Shown one piece after another: positions 45,924 through 54,981 of a stretch of 64,000 bases of DNA. Source of the DNA: Kiritimatiellales bacterium. GTDB lineage: Bacteria; Verrucomicrobiota; Kiritimatiellia; Kiritimatiellales; Pontiellaceae. The stretch is taken from assembly GCA_003246265.1 (NCBI GenBank), contig QKAU01000017.1, positions 1-64,000 on the forward strand, in the 5' to 3' direction. Under the pieces are notes generated by a model. The model made no database searches, was not told where the DNA came from, and worked only from the letters and a program-made list of their open reading frames with translations. Numbering within the stretch: position 1 is the stretch's first letter; each line of letters starts with the position of its first letter. Both the position numbers and the translations under genes were made by a program.

Positions 45924-46982
45924 CTATGCGTTGTTGTCCGTAGCATTTTCCATGAATTTGCGCAACATATCGGCGCGCACCACATCGCGCTCGTCGGGTT
46001 CAAGATGCTTGTGCTCCAGCTTCTGGAGATGCGCGGGCTGGGTGGCGATGAACATGGTGTCGAGCTCTCGGCACGAGAAATTCTTCACCATGCCGAGATC
46101 CATCCCCAGCCGGATCGTCGAAAGCAGGTTGAGTGCCTCGCCGCTGGTCATCATCCGCGCATTGCCGAGGATGCCCATGGCGCGCGCCACATGGTCCTCT
46201 ACGACGATGGGCTTGTCCTGCATCAGGCGGCGCCGGGCGTTGGTTTCGTGCTCCACGAGTTCGAGGACAATCTGTTCCAGGTGGGCGATGATCTGGTCCT
46301 CGCGCCGGCCCAGCGTGATCTGGTTCGACACCTGGAACATGTTTCCGGCAGCTTCGGTGCCCTCGCCCCACATGCCGCGCACCGCCAGGCCGATCTTGGC
46401 GATGCCGTTGATGACCGGCTCCATCTCCTCCATGAGCACCAGACCCGGGAGATGCAGCATGACGGAGGCGCGCATGCCTGTGCCGACATTGGAGGGACAG
46501 GCGGTGAGGTAGCCCAGCTTGGGCGAGAAGGCGTAGGAGAGGCGGGCTTCGAGCAGGTCGTCCACCTCGTCGGCGGCTTCCCAGGCCGACTGCAGGCTAA
46601 GGCCGGGCTGGAGCGACTGGATGCGGATATGGTCCTCTTCGTTCACCATGATCGAGAGGCATTCGTCCGGACTGACGAAGACGCCGCAGCTGTCCTCCTC
46701 CCGCGCCATCTCCTGGCTGATGAGGTGGCGTTCGAAGAGGATCTGCCGGTCGATCTTGGCCGTATCGGCCATGTTCCAGCCCATGAACGGCCGTTCCATC
46801 TCGGAAAAGATGGCCAGGGTCTGTTCCCAGACGGCGTGGTTCTCCTCCTCGCTGGCCCAGCCCGGAAAGGAGTAGTCCTCCAGGTTGCGCGCGAGCCGGA
46901 TGCGGCTGCTCACCACCGGCCCTTCGGCAATGCCGGCCTCCAGCCAGCTGCCGTGCCGGTTTACCAGATCGTCAATCGTCAT
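45924..46982 (-). CDS. mcsB: Protein-arginine kinase McsB-like
   Basis: 352 residues from ATG 46982. ATP:guanido phosphotransferase fold: VVSSRIRLARNLEDYSFPG, CPSNVGTGMRASVMLHLP (catalytic Cys region), FQVSNQITLGRRED and IRLGMDLG. Family members phosphorylate free arginine/creatine or, for McsB, protein arginine. The operon with McsA and ClpC and the bacterial length favour McsB. Overlaps mcsA by 11 nt. Confidence 0.92.
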   Translation of the reverse strand: MTIDDLVNRHGSWLEAGIAEGPVVSSRIRLARNLEDYSFPGWASEEENHAVWEQTLAIFSEMERPFMGWNMADTAKIDRQILFERHLISQEMAREEDSCGVFVSPDECLSIMVNEEDHIRIQSLQPGLSLQSAWEAADEVDDLLEARLSYAFSPKLGYLTACPSNVGTGMRASVMLHLPGLVLMEEMEPVINGIAKIGLAVRGMWGEGTEAAGNMFQVSNQITLGRREDQIIAHLEQIVLELVEHETNARRRLMQDKPIVVEDHVARAMGILGNARMMTSGEALNLLSTIRLGMDLGMVKNFSCRELDTMFIATQPAHLQKLEHKHLEPDERDVVRADMLRKFMENATDNNA

Positions 46983-47499
46983 GGGATTCCCCGTTCTCGG
47001 CCGTTTGCACGCTTTCACGCAATGCCCGTATCTTGTCGCGCAGCTTCGCGGCCTTCTCGTACTCCTCCTTGCCGATGGCGCTTTCGATCTCCTTCTGGAG
47101 GGCGGCGATCTGCGCGGTGATGCGCGCCTCGTTCCCCTGCCGCGCGGGAATCTTCCCGACATGCTGCCGACTGTGGTGCATGGCCTGGGTGATGGCGTTC
47201 AGTTCGCCCATGAAGGCGTTGTAGCACTCCGGGCAACCCAGACGGGCCCGCTTCTTGAATTCCGCCCGGGTCATCTGGCACCGCGTGCAGCAGAGGTCGA
47301 ATTCCGAAGCGGCGGCAGGCGGTCCCGCATGCTGGGCCCCGAGCCCCAGCAGCACGTCGGTGATGGAGATCGGCGAATTGAGGTCGATGCCGTTGGCCTT
47401 GGCGCAATCCTGGCAAAGGTTGAGCTTCTTGACGTCGCCGTCGATCACCTGCGTCAAGTGGATCGTGGCCTCGGCCTTATGACAGCATTCGCATTTCAT
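46972..47499 (-). CDS. mcsA: McsA-like zinc protein, activator of McsB
   Basis: 175 residues from ATG 47499. Four CxxC pairs (CECC at 3-6, CQDC, CTRC, CPEC) forming treble-clef zinc sites, then a C-terminal UVR helix (ALQKEIESAIGKEEYEKAA). McsA stimulates McsB kinase activity and helps recruit it to ClpC. The upstream 118 nt should hold the operon promoter; no CtsR operator is visible. Confidence 0.9.
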   Translation of the reverse strand: MKCECCHKAEATIHLTQVIDGDVKKLNLCQDCAKANGIDLNSPISITDVLLGLGAQHAGPPAAASEFDLCCTRCQMTRAEFKKRARLGCPECYNAFMGELNAITQAMHHSRQHVGKIPARQGNEARITAQIAALQKEIESAIGKEEYEKAAKLRDKIRALRESVQTAENGESHDD

Positions 47500-47617
47500 G
47501 GAACCATCCCGTTTTCCCTTCAGACAATGCCAAGGGTAATCCGTTGGACGGTCCGGAAGCAACCCTTTTGCCCGGACCACGCCCCGCTCCGACCGTTCGG
47601 GCCGGGAAAGGAATATC

Positions 47618-48487
47618 CTATTTGATCGGGGTGCCTTCGGAACGGGCGCATTCGGCGTACAGGGCCGCCAACTGGGCGGTGATCTTTCCGGGCCGGCCGT
47701 CGCCGATGGGCCGCTTGTCGATGTCGACCACGGAGATGATCTCTGCGGCGGTACCGGTGAGGAACACCTCGTCGGCCACATAGAGGTCATAGCGGGCCAT
47801 GGGCACCTCGCGCACCTGGAAGCCCGCCGCGCGGGCGATCTGCATCACCTTGTTGCGGGTCAGCCCTTCCAGGGCACCGCACGAACTCGGCGGCGTGGCG
47901 ATGATGCCGTTGCGGATGGAAAACACGTTGTCGCCCGAGGCCTCGGCCACCTCCCCCTTGTGGTTGAGCATCAGGCACTCCATGCATCCGGCATTGATCG
48001 CCTCGATCTTGGCCAGCACGTTGTTGAGGTAGTTCAGGCTCTTGATGCGGGGATTGATCGCCTCCGGATGGTTCCGGATGGTACCCACCGTCACGATCTT
48101 CAGGCCGTTGTCGTAAAGCTCCTGCGGATAGAGCTGGATCTTGGCGGCAATGATGATGACTTCGGCCTTTTCGCAGAGGTATGGATTCAATCCCAGCGTC
48201 CCCTTGCCGCGCGTCACCACGAGCCGGATGTACCCGTCGACAATGTTGTTGGCCTTGCAGGTGTCGACCACCGCCTGGGCCATGGCCTTTTTCGACATGG
48301 GGATGTGGAGGGCGATGGCGCGTGCGGAGTCGTACAGGCGGTCGATATGCTCGTCGAGCAGGAAGACCCGGCTGTTGTAGGCCCGGATGCCCTCGAACAC
48401 GCCGTCGCCATAGAGCAGGCCGTGGTCGAAGACCGATACCACGGCATCCTTTTCATCCACCAACTTGCCGCCGATAAACACTTTCAT
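47618..48487 (-). CDS. ilvE: Branched-chain amino acid aminotransferase (class IV PLP)
   Basis: 289 residues from ATG 48487 with AAAGGA SD. YGDGVFEGIRAY, RLYDSARAI, RLVVTRGKG, the PLP lysine in PRIKSLNYLNN, EASGDNVF and LTGTAAEI are the fold type IV pattern. BCAT is most likely; D-amino acid aminotransferase is the main alternative. Lies 14 nt after the LolD-like gene in the same direction. Confidence 0.9.
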   Translation of the reverse strand: MKVFIGGKLVDEKDAVVSVFDHGLLYGDGVFEGIRAYNSRVFLLDEHIDRLYDSARAIALHIPMSKKAMAQAVVDTCKANNIVDGYIRLVVTRGKGTLGLNPYLCEKAEVIIIAAKIQLYPQELYDNGLKIVTVGTIRNHPEAINPRIKSLNYLNNVLAKIEAINAGCMECLMLNHKGEVAEASGDNVFSIRNGIIATPPSSCGALEGLTRNKVMQIARAAGFQVREVPMARYDLYVADEVFLTGTAAEIISVVDIDKRPIGDGRPGKITAQLAALYAECARSEGTPIK

Positions 48488-48501
48488 TCCGAAATCCTTT
48501 G

Positions 48502-49170
48502 CTAGACCAGTACCCCATCCTTCAGGTGCAGCCCGCGCGAACACCGCGCGGCGACCTCCCGGCTATGGGTAACGAGCACGAGACTATGCCTTCTCGATTC
48601 GACCAGTTGAAACAAATAATGCAGTACTTTTTCGCCGGTTTTGGAGTCCAGGTTGCCGGTCGGTTCGTCGGCGAAAAGGAGGTCCGGATCGTTCATCAAG
48701 GCCCGGGCGATCGCCACCCGCTGCTGCTCGCCGCCGGACAGCTCCTGCGGCCGGTGCCCGATCCGTTCGCCCAGCCCCACTTCGGCCAGAAGCTCCTTCG
48801 CGCGGGCGACGGCCTCGCGCCCGCCGCGCAGCGCCATGGCCGGCAGCGCCACGTTTTCGACGATGTCGAGCTCCGGCAGCAGGTGGAAGGCCTGAAATAC
48901 GAAGCCGACCTTTTCCGCCCGGAAGCGGGCCCGGCGCGGGGAGGACATCCCGTAGATGCTACGGCCCCGGAAGGCGACGGTGCCCGTCTTGGGCTGGTCC
49001 AGTCCGCCCAGCACATGGAGGAGCGTGCTTTTGCCCGATCCACTTTCCCCCATGATGGAGAGGGTTTCGCCTTCGCCCACCTCCAGCGACACGCCCTTCA
49101 GCACATCGAGCACGGTCTTGCCGATGGCGTAGGAGCGCCGCAGGTTTTCCGCCTGGAGGATCGTTTCCAT
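48502..49170 (-). CDS. lolD: ABC transporter ATPase, LolD/MacB type
   Basis: 222 residues from ATG 49170; upstream frame is glmM antisense. Walker [11 protein letters not shown]-loop [16 protein letters not shown], signature [15 protein letters not shown], Walker [14 protein letters not shown]-loop VTHSREV. The pattern is that of LolD (lipoprotein release) and related MacB ATPases. No LolC/E permease is adjacent, so the partner is elsewhere. One nt separates it from the glmM stop. Confidence 0.87.
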   Translation of the reverse strand: METILQAENLRRSYAIGKTVLDVLKGVSLEVGEGETLSIMGESGSGKSTLLHVLGGLDQPKTGTVAFRGRSIYGMSSPRRARFRAEKVGFVFQAFHLLPELDIVENVALPAMALRGGREAVARAKELLAEVGLGERIGHRPQELSGGEQQRVAIARALMNDPDLLFADEPTGNLDSKTGEKVLHYLFQLVESRRHSLVLVTHSREVAARCSRGLHLKDGVLV

Positions 49171-49171
49171 G

Positions 49172-50533
49172 CTAGCCGATGCTCTCCTTGACCACCCCGG
49201 CCAGCCGCTCGGCGATGGCCCTCGTCTGCGCCTCGGTCGGACCTTCGACCATGACACGGCACATCGGCTGGGTGCCCGAATAGCGAACCAGCACGCGTCC
49301 CTGCTCGGCCAGCTCCTTTTCCGCTGCGGCGATGGCCGCCTGGAGCGGCTTCACTTCGGCCAGGGGCGGCTTCTCCCTGACGTCGATGTTGATCAGCACC
49401 TGCGGGAACACCTGCATCACCGAGGCCAACTCGGACAATTTGCTTCCGCTCCGGCACATGATGGAAAGCAGCTGGAGCGCCGAAACGATCCCGTCGCCGG
49501 TGGTATGGAAATTGTGGAAGATGACGTGGCCGGAATCCTCGCCACCGAGAACGGCGCCCCGCTTGCGCATCATCTCGAGCACGTAGCGGTCCCCGACATC
49601 GGACACGCCGGTTTCGATCCCGAGTCCACGCATGGCGACGTGGAATCCGATGTTGCTCATGACCGTTCCGATCACGAGGTTGTTTTCCAGCAGTCCGGCC
49701 TCCTGGTAGTGCTTCGCGCAGATGGCGATGATCTGGTCGCCGGTCAATTCCCGCCCGGCCTCGTCGACCGCGATCAGCCGGTCTCCGTCGCCATCGAACG
49801 CCAGCCCGACGTCGGCGCGCAGGCCCTTGACCTTGGTGCGGAGGTCCCTGGTGTGCTGGGAACCGCACGCCTCGTTGATGTTCGTCCCGTTCGGGGCGGC
49901 ATGGATGGTCGAAACCTCCGCCCCCAGCTCCGAGAAGATCAGCGGCGCGCATTTGTAGGTGGCGCCGTTCGAGCAATCCAGCACCACTTTCATGCCATCG
50001 AGCGACATCCCTTCCGGAAAGGTATGCTTGCAGAACTCGATGTAGCGCCCCATGGCGTCGTCGATGCGCCTCGCCTTGCCGATCTCCTGCGCCACCGGGC
50101 GGATATTGTTGATGCGGCCGCTCAGGACCAGCCCCTCGATCTCCGCCTCCATCTCGTCGGGCAGCTTGTAGCCGGTCCGCGAAAATATCTTGATGCCGTT
50201 GTCGAAATACGGGTTGTGCGAGGCGGAAATCACGATCCCTGCATCCGCACGCATGCTCTGGGCGATGAACGCCACGGCCGGCGTAGGGATCGGCCCAAGC
50301 AGCAGCACGTCCACGCCCATCGAGGTGATGCCGGCGGTCAGCGCGTTTTCAAGCATGTATCCGCTGAGGCGCGTGTCCTTGCCGATCACGATGCGCGGGC
50401 GGGTCCCCTGTTCCTTGTGGTACTCCTTGCAGGTGTACGCCGTCGCCCGGCCGATCTGCAGGACCATTTCCGCCGTCATGTTTCCCTCGTTCGCCATGCC
50501 GCGAACGCCGTCGGTTCCAAACAGTTTTCCCAT
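49172..50533 (-). CDS. glmM: Phosphoglucosamine mutase
   Basis: 453 residues. GTDGVRGMAN start, active phosphoserine loop VISASHNPYFDNGIKIF, Mg site DGDGDRLI, GGEDSGHVIF sugar loop, and RYSGTQPMCRVMVEG phosphate-binding end. Converts glucosamine-6-P to glucosamine-1-P for UDP-GlcNAc. Start directly abuts the stop of the beta-helix gene. Confidence 0.96.
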   Translation of the reverse strand: MGKLFGTDGVRGMANEGNMTAEMVLQIGRATAYTCKEYHKEQGTRPRIVIGKDTRLSGYMLENALTAGITSMGVDVLLLGPIPTPAVAFIAQSMRADAGIVISASHNPYFDNGIKIFSRTGYKLPDEMEAEIEGLVLSGRINNIRPVAQEIGKARRIDDAMGRYIEFCKHTFPEGMSLDGMKVVLDCSNGATYKCAPLIFSELGAEVSTIHAAPNGTNINEACGSQHTRDLRTKVKGLRADVGLAFDGDGDRLIAVDEAGRELTGDQIIAICAKHYQEAGLLENNLVIGTVMSNIGFHVAMRGLGIETGVSDVGDRYVLEMMRKRGAVLGGEDSGHVIFHNFHTTGDGIVSALQLLSIMCRSGSKLSELASVMQVFPQVLINIDVREKPPLAEVKPLQAAIAAAEKELAEQGRVLVRYSGTQPMCRVMVEGPTEAQTRAIAERLAGVVKESIG

Positions 50534-51700
50534 CTAATCGCTCCAAAGGTTTCCGGCTCCGTCGACCATCGACTGCAGCCACGCGCGACCTGTTTCCCTC
50601 GCCGCGGCATCGAGGGTGCGCACAGCCTGCACATGCGTCAATCCCGTGGCCGCGGCGTTCATGGATTCGATGAATGCCACCGGGGGCCGGCCGGCCGTCC
50701 CCTGCAGACGGCTTTCGATCTCCGGCCAAGCGGCCGCAAAACGCTTCTGCGCCTCGATTTCGGTCCTTGTCCCGCCCTTTTCTTCCAGCCATTGGACGGA
50801 GAAGTCCATCTTGCCGGCCAGATCTTCCAACCGCCTGGTGCGTTCGTTCAGCACCAGGTCGAGGTTCTTTATCCCGCCGTCCAGCACAGCCTGGTCGTAT
50901 GCGTCGCGCACGGAGAGACTGCGCACCGTCCGGTACCATTCGCGCAGGGCGATGATATTCCCGATGTAGAGCAGGTTGTTATGGACGATGCGGCCTATGT
51001 TGCGGTAGACGCCGGACTGGTAGGGCCTCGTCGTGGCCGTCGGAGCGTCCGCGACGTGCAGCTGGCCGGGTTCGAGGATGTCCTGCCGACAAATCCCGCC
51101 CGCGGCGACGACGGTGCCGTAAGCGATGCGGGCGGGCCCGACCAGCCCTCCCTGTCCGCCGAGGAAGATCGGTTCCTGGTCGAGGAAAACGCCGTTGGCC
51201 ACGTCGCCCACCAGCGAGGCGGTCGCCTTGTCCTGGTGGGGCGTGAAGTTGAAATGGATGTAGGAGGAACCCACCTCGGAATGGTTCTTGCGGCTGGTGC
51301 CCCCCGCCATCAGGATGTCGCAGAAATTGATGAGGCTGCCGAGTGTGGTGAAGGAGAGCAGGATGGTCTGCTTCAGGCCGACCCCATGGGCCCCGTTCGC
51401 CTCCTCCTCGAGGATGCACCCGGGACGGAGATGCGCCCCGCTGCCCATGTTGGCCCCATCGAGGAAAACCGAGCCGGAAAAATAGCCGCCCTTGAGCTCC
51501 ACGTTCCGGCCGAGCTGGCAATTTTCGACCACGGTGGGCGCCTCGGCCCCCAGCACGCATCCCGGTCCAATGGAGGTTGCGCTCCCCCGGATGTGGGTTC
51601 CGGGATGGAGCACGGCGCCGGCCGCGATGCATGCGGGATCGACCTCCTCGCCGATCCATACGCCCAGCGCTCCCCATGTTTCGCGTGTAAGTTGTTCCAT
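50534..51700 (-). CDS. Left-handed beta-helix protein (GlmU C-domain-like), role uncertain
   Basis: 388 residues from ATG 51700 (GGGAG upstream). Residues ~30-240 carry hexapeptide repeats ([LIV]-G-x4 pattern: GAVLHPGTHIRG, SIGPGCVLGAEAPTVVENCQLGRNV-type), the parallel beta-helix of sugar nucleotidyl/acyltransferases. There is no N-terminal pyrophosphorylase domain. The C-terminal ~140 residues are helical (REWYRTVRSLSVRDAYDQA). Operon position next to glmM suggests UDP-GlcNAc metabolism, such as an acetyltransferase or regulatory paralogue. I cannot assign it further. Confidence 0.65.
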   Translation of the reverse strand: MEQLTRETWGALGVWIGEEVDPACIAAGAVLHPGTHIRGSATSIGPGCVLGAEAPTVVENCQLGRNVELKGGYFSGSVFLDGANMGSGAHLRPGCILEEEANGAHGVGLKQTILLSFTTLGSLINFCDILMAGGTSRKNHSEVGSSYIHFNFTPHQDKATASLVGDVANGVFLDQEPIFLGGQGGLVGPARIAYGTVVAAGGICRQDILEPGQLHVADAPTATTRPYQSGVYRNIGRIVHNNLLYIGNIIALREWYRTVRSLSVRDAYDQAVLDGGIKNLDLVLNERTRRLEDLAGKMDFSVQWLEEKGGTRTEIEAQKRFAAAWPEIESRLQGTAGRPPVAFIESMNAAATGLTHVQAVRTLDAAARETGRAWLQSMVDGAGNLWSD

Positions 51701-51835
51701 CGTGGCTCCCACGGCTTCCGGCAATCGATATCGGGGCGGGAATCTAGCAGAAGCGGCCGGACTTCCGCACGTCTTTTCCAACACCTATGGCGGATACACG
51801 GCCGCCGGGATCCGTCCTTGGGCGTTTGAAGGCAT

Positions 51836-53569
51836 TCAGGCCTGAAGCCAGACGGTCTGGTAGGGATCCATGGCGACGACCTTCCCCTGCCCCATGTAGC
51901 GGTTTCCGGCGAGGAGATCGGAGCACGATTCGTTACGCGACAGTCCAGGGAGTCGCTCATCGATGGTCAGTTCGACATAGCGGTCCGTGACGTTGCTGAT
52001 GCAGAAGACCTGCCCGTTCCCGCCACCCCGCTCCACCACGAAGAGGCCTGGCCCAAGGTCGTGGACCGCCTGTGCGGAGGAGGGATGGAAGGCGGCGTGC
52101 TGCGCGCGAACCTGCAGGCGCTGCAGCAGGGCCTTCATTACGCGAGACGGCACCGATTCCGGATCCTCCAGCAGGCGGTTGAGTTCCTGCTCGTCCCATT
52201 TTCTCCGGTTGATCGTGCGGGCGCGTCCCGTCTCCTCGACGCCGGCCTGATGGTTCCGGGTTGCCACGAGGCTGTGGAAATAGAGCGCTGGCACGCCGCA
52301 CAGCTCCATGGCGATCGTCTGCGAGCAGAGGAAGCGGGCAACGTGCAGGTCGGTCACTTCCGCGGGATCGTCGCCCAAGGCATCGAAATAGGTGATGTTG
52401 AGTTCGTAGGGGCTCTCCGAACCGTCGGCATTCGCCCGGGTCGAAACCCGGCCGCCGAGTGCCTTGATGCGGTCGGCCAGGTGCGCGATCTCCTTGTCGG
52501 GCAGGATGCCCTGCAACGGTCGCACCCCTATGCCGTCATGCGAAGCGGTGAAGTTGAGGTAGGTGCAGCCCTTGGGAGGTTCGCCGAGTGTCGACGCCCA
52601 TTGCGTGAGATGGCTGGAATCGCCATTGCGCAAGGCGTGGAGCAGGAGCGGAGGGAGGCTGAACTGGTAGACCATGTGCGCTTCGTCGCCCGTCCCGAAG
52701 TACGAGATGTTCTCCTCGTGGGGCACATTGGTTTCGGTGAGCAGCACCACGTCAGGCGCGACCATGCCGAGCAGCTCGCGCATGATCTTGACCACCTCGT
52801 GCGTCTGCTCAAGATGGATGCAGCTGGTCCCGATGGTCTTCCACAGGTAGGCGATGGCATCCAGGCGGATGATCGATGCGCCGTTGGCGATGTAGAAGAG
52901 GAGGATGTCGAGGAAGTCGAAGAGGACGTCGGGGTTGGAGAAGTCGAGATCGATCTGGTCGGCGCTGAAGGTGGTCCAGAGATGGGCGTCGCCGTCCTGC
53001 GTGTGGACGGTGCTCAGCAGCGGCAGGGCGCGCGGGCGGACCACGGCGGAGAGATCTGTTTCGGGATCCACTTCGATGAAGTAGTCACGGTACGGTGCTA
53101 CGCCCGACGTGAAGGCCGTGAACCAGCGGCTGCGGCGCGATACATGGTTCAGGACCAGGTCGAACATCAACCGGAAACCTCGCCCGATCTCCTGCACGTC
53201 GCTCCAGTGGCCAAGGGCCGGGTCGACGGCCCGGTAGTCGATCACCGAGAACCCGTCGTCGGAAGAATAGGGAAAAAACGGCAGGATGTGGATCGTGTCG
53301 ATGGCGCCGCCCAAATGGAGGTCGGCAAAACGCTTGAGTACGCGCAGGGGCCGTTCGTCGCCATTTTGCACCATGTCGCCGTAGGTGATGAGTACGGCGG
53401 TCGATTCAGTCCACGGCGGCTCGGTGGAGAAGCCTTCAAGGCCGACGCCGTAGCGCCCGATCAGGCAGACCATGCGTTCCAGCAGATGGTCGACCTCGCC
53501 CGGGCCGTAAAGCCGGTTGAAGCGGGAACGCATCCGTTCCAGGGCATGGATATCGATGTTCTTGATCAT
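51836..53569 (-). CDS. GH13 subfamily 18 sugar phosphorylase, probable glucosylglycerate phosphorylase
   Basis: 577 residues. (beta/alpha)8 fold with IDTIHILPFFPYSSDDGFSV at the N-terminal side, nucleophile Asp237 in IIRLDAIAYLWK, acid/base Glu279 in LLTETNVPHEENISYFG and stabiliser Asp345 in ASHDGIGVRP. This set places it with sucrose phosphorylase-type GH13_18 enzymes. The GIGVRP form after the third Asp and the neighbourhood of a GpgS-like synthase favour glucosylglycerate phosphorylase, which cleaves the osmolyte with phosphate to glucose-1-P and glycerate; sucrose or sucrose-6'-phosphate phosphorylase are alternatives. Overlaps the GT4 gene start by 4 nt. Probably cytoplasmic; no signal peptide. 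Confidence 0.82.
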   Translation of the reverse strand: MIKNIDIHALERMRSRFNRLYGPGEVDHLLERMVCLIGRYGVGLEGFSTEPPWTESTAVLITYGDMVQNGDERPLRVLKRFADLHLGGAIDTIHILPFFPYSSDDGFSVIDYRAVDPALGHWSDVQEIGRGFRLMFDLVLNHVSRRSRWFTAFTSGVAPYRDYFIEVDPETDLSAVVRPRALPLLSTVHTQDGDAHLWTTFSADQIDLDFSNPDVLFDFLDILLFYIANGASIIRLDAIAYLWKTIGTSCIHLEQTHEVVKIMRELLGMVAPDVVLLTETNVPHEENISYFGTGDEAHMVYQFSLPPLLLHALRNGDSSHLTQWASTLGEPPKGCTYLNFTASHDGIGVRPLQGILPDKEIAHLADRIKALGGRVSTRANADGSESPYELNITYFDALGDDPAEVTDLHVARFLCSQTIAMELCGVPALYFHSLVATRNHQAGVEETGRARTINRRKWDEQELNRLLEDPESVPSRVMKALLQRLQVRAQHAAFHPSSAQAVHDLGPGLFVVERGGGNGQVFCISNVTDRYVELTIDERLPGLSRNESCSDLLAGNRYMGQGKVVAMDPYQTVWLQA

Positions 53570-54828
53570 GGTTCCAACCCCCGGATGTTGGTAACGAGCG
53601 TCCGCAGGCTGCGCCGGAGGACCGCGTAACTGTAGAACCGGGTGGCCACCGCGTAGTTGTGCTCCACGGTGGCCTTCCGGTAGCCTTCGTCCTGCAGCAG
53701 GCGGCGCACGTCCTCGATCACCTGCCTGGTGAGGTAGCCGTCCATCAGCGGAACGCGGAACCCCTTGGGCTCGATGTCGCGCGCGAAAATCGAGTAGCGG
53801 TTGATCAGGATCGGCAGCTTGAAGTAGACCGCCTCAAGGAAGGCGTTGCCGAAGCCCTCGTAGAGGCTCGGATAGGTGACGAAATCGACGAAGGGATAGA
53901 GGTCCCACAGGGTATACATCTTCTGCCCGGCGGAGTTCTTCTGGCGGATCTCCCCGATCCGGTCGTCGATCAGCCGCAGGTCGACGCCGGAGTCGGCGGC
54001 AAGCTCCTGCAACATGTACTGGTATTCGTAGCCTTCGTCGCCCGCCGCGTGCGAGATCACAAGCTTGACGCGGGGATCGGCGAGCGATTCGACCAGCTTG
54101 ATCGAGTGCTCGATCCCCTTGCGGGGCACGATGCGGGTCGGCTGCAGGATCAGGATGTCGTCCTCGGCGAAACCCAGGTCGGCGCGCAGGTTCCGGGTAT
54201 AGTCGTCCGGCGCGGGCGGCGGCGTCTCGAAGTCGAATACGTTGGGGATCATTTCGGACGAGAGCCCCTTGCGCCACGAGAGCTCCTCCCGCGCGGCCTG
54301 GTTGATGACCACATGCTGGAGCTGGTCGTCGCGAGGGGGAAAGGCGAAGTCGAGGTAATCGGGTACGGCGTTGACCGAGAAACGGATGCGCTCCCAGTAG
54401 AAGTCGTGGTGGTGCGCGATCGATGGGATGCGCGTTTCGGCCAGGAATTCGGTGATGGCGACGCCGAGGGGGACGTGCATCGGGATCGTCAGCGCGTTCT
54501 GGAAGACGAGGATGCGCAGGTCGAAGCGGCTGGTGAATTCATAGAGCGTGGTCTTGAGGTATTCGGCGACATCGCGGATGCGGCGGCTCACGATCGGATC
54601 GCGCCGCGATCGTCCCCATATGCGCGCATTGAGCCAGTTGTTTTCCGGATGCTCGAAATGCGCTTCGGGCACGCAGTAGCTCGCCTCGGGAGCGCGGTCG
54701 AGCCGCCCGGCATACCAGAAGCTGCGGTGCTCGAAATCCCACAGGACCCTGGCCCACTTTGCGCTCTCCAGCGAAACGCCGTCGGTCCCGGCAAACCGCG
54801 TTGAAACAAATCCGATGTTCTCGCTCAT
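53566..54828 (-). CDS. GT4 glycosyltransferase, possible mannosylglucosylglycerate synthase
   Basis: 420 residues. GT-B fold: N-terminal IGFVSTRFAGTDGVSLESAK (donor/acceptor loop), HHHDFYWER acceptor site, PTRIVPRKGIEHSI and EGFGNAFLEA (the GT4 EX7E region). The N-terminal GTDGVSLE pattern recalls GT4 enzymes that add mannose to glucosylglycerate in Petrotoga-type pathways, from memory. Context with GH13_18 phosphorylase and GpgS fits an enzyme acting on glucosylglycerate, but the donor sugar is not proven. Overlaps the phosphorylase gene by 4 nt. Confidence 0.7.
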   Translation of the reverse strand: MSENIGFVSTRFAGTDGVSLESAKWARVLWDFEHRSFWYAGRLDRAPEASYCVPEAHFEHPENNWLNARIWGRSRRDPIVSRRIRDVAEYLKTTLYEFTSRFDLRILVFQNALTIPMHVPLGVAITEFLAETRIPSIAHHHDFYWERIRFSVNAVPDYLDFAFPPRDDQLQHVVINQAAREELSWRKGLSSEMIPNVFDFETPPPAPDDYTRNLRADLGFAEDDILILQPTRIVPRKGIEHSIKLVESLADPRVKLVISHAAGDEGYEYQYMLQELAADSGVDLRLIDDRIGEIRQKNSAGQKMYTLWDLYPFVDFVTYPSLYEGFGNAFLEAVYFKLPILINRYSIFARDIEPKGFRVPLMDGYLTRQVIEDVRRLLQDEGYRKATVEHNYAVATRFYSYAVLRRSLRTLVTNIRGLEP

Positions 54829-54925
54829 GGATCTCTCCGGTCGTTGATCCTAAAATAGCGGTACCCGGTGGCATGGGAAGGATATTTTCCCCTCAATAGA
54901 AGTGGCAATTGCGGGGACTCGCGGT

Positions 54926-54953
54926 TTGCCATCCCTCCCGGCTTTGATAGACT
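54926..54953 (+). promoter_or_regulatory. Candidate promoter of the M20-like/gpgS operon
   Basis: -35 TTGCCA (54926-54931), 16-nt spacer, -10 TAGACT (54948-54953), 28 nt before the start at 54982, in the 153-nt divergent gap with the GT4 gene. Confidence 0.42.
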
Positions 54954-54981
54954 TGCGCCGCAATCGAACACAAGGCACATC

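Noticed and set aside
49169-51829. Plus-strand open frame of 886 codons
   Set aside because: It is antisense to lolD, glmM and the beta-helix gene, which have clear homology; long antisense frames are expected at this GC content.
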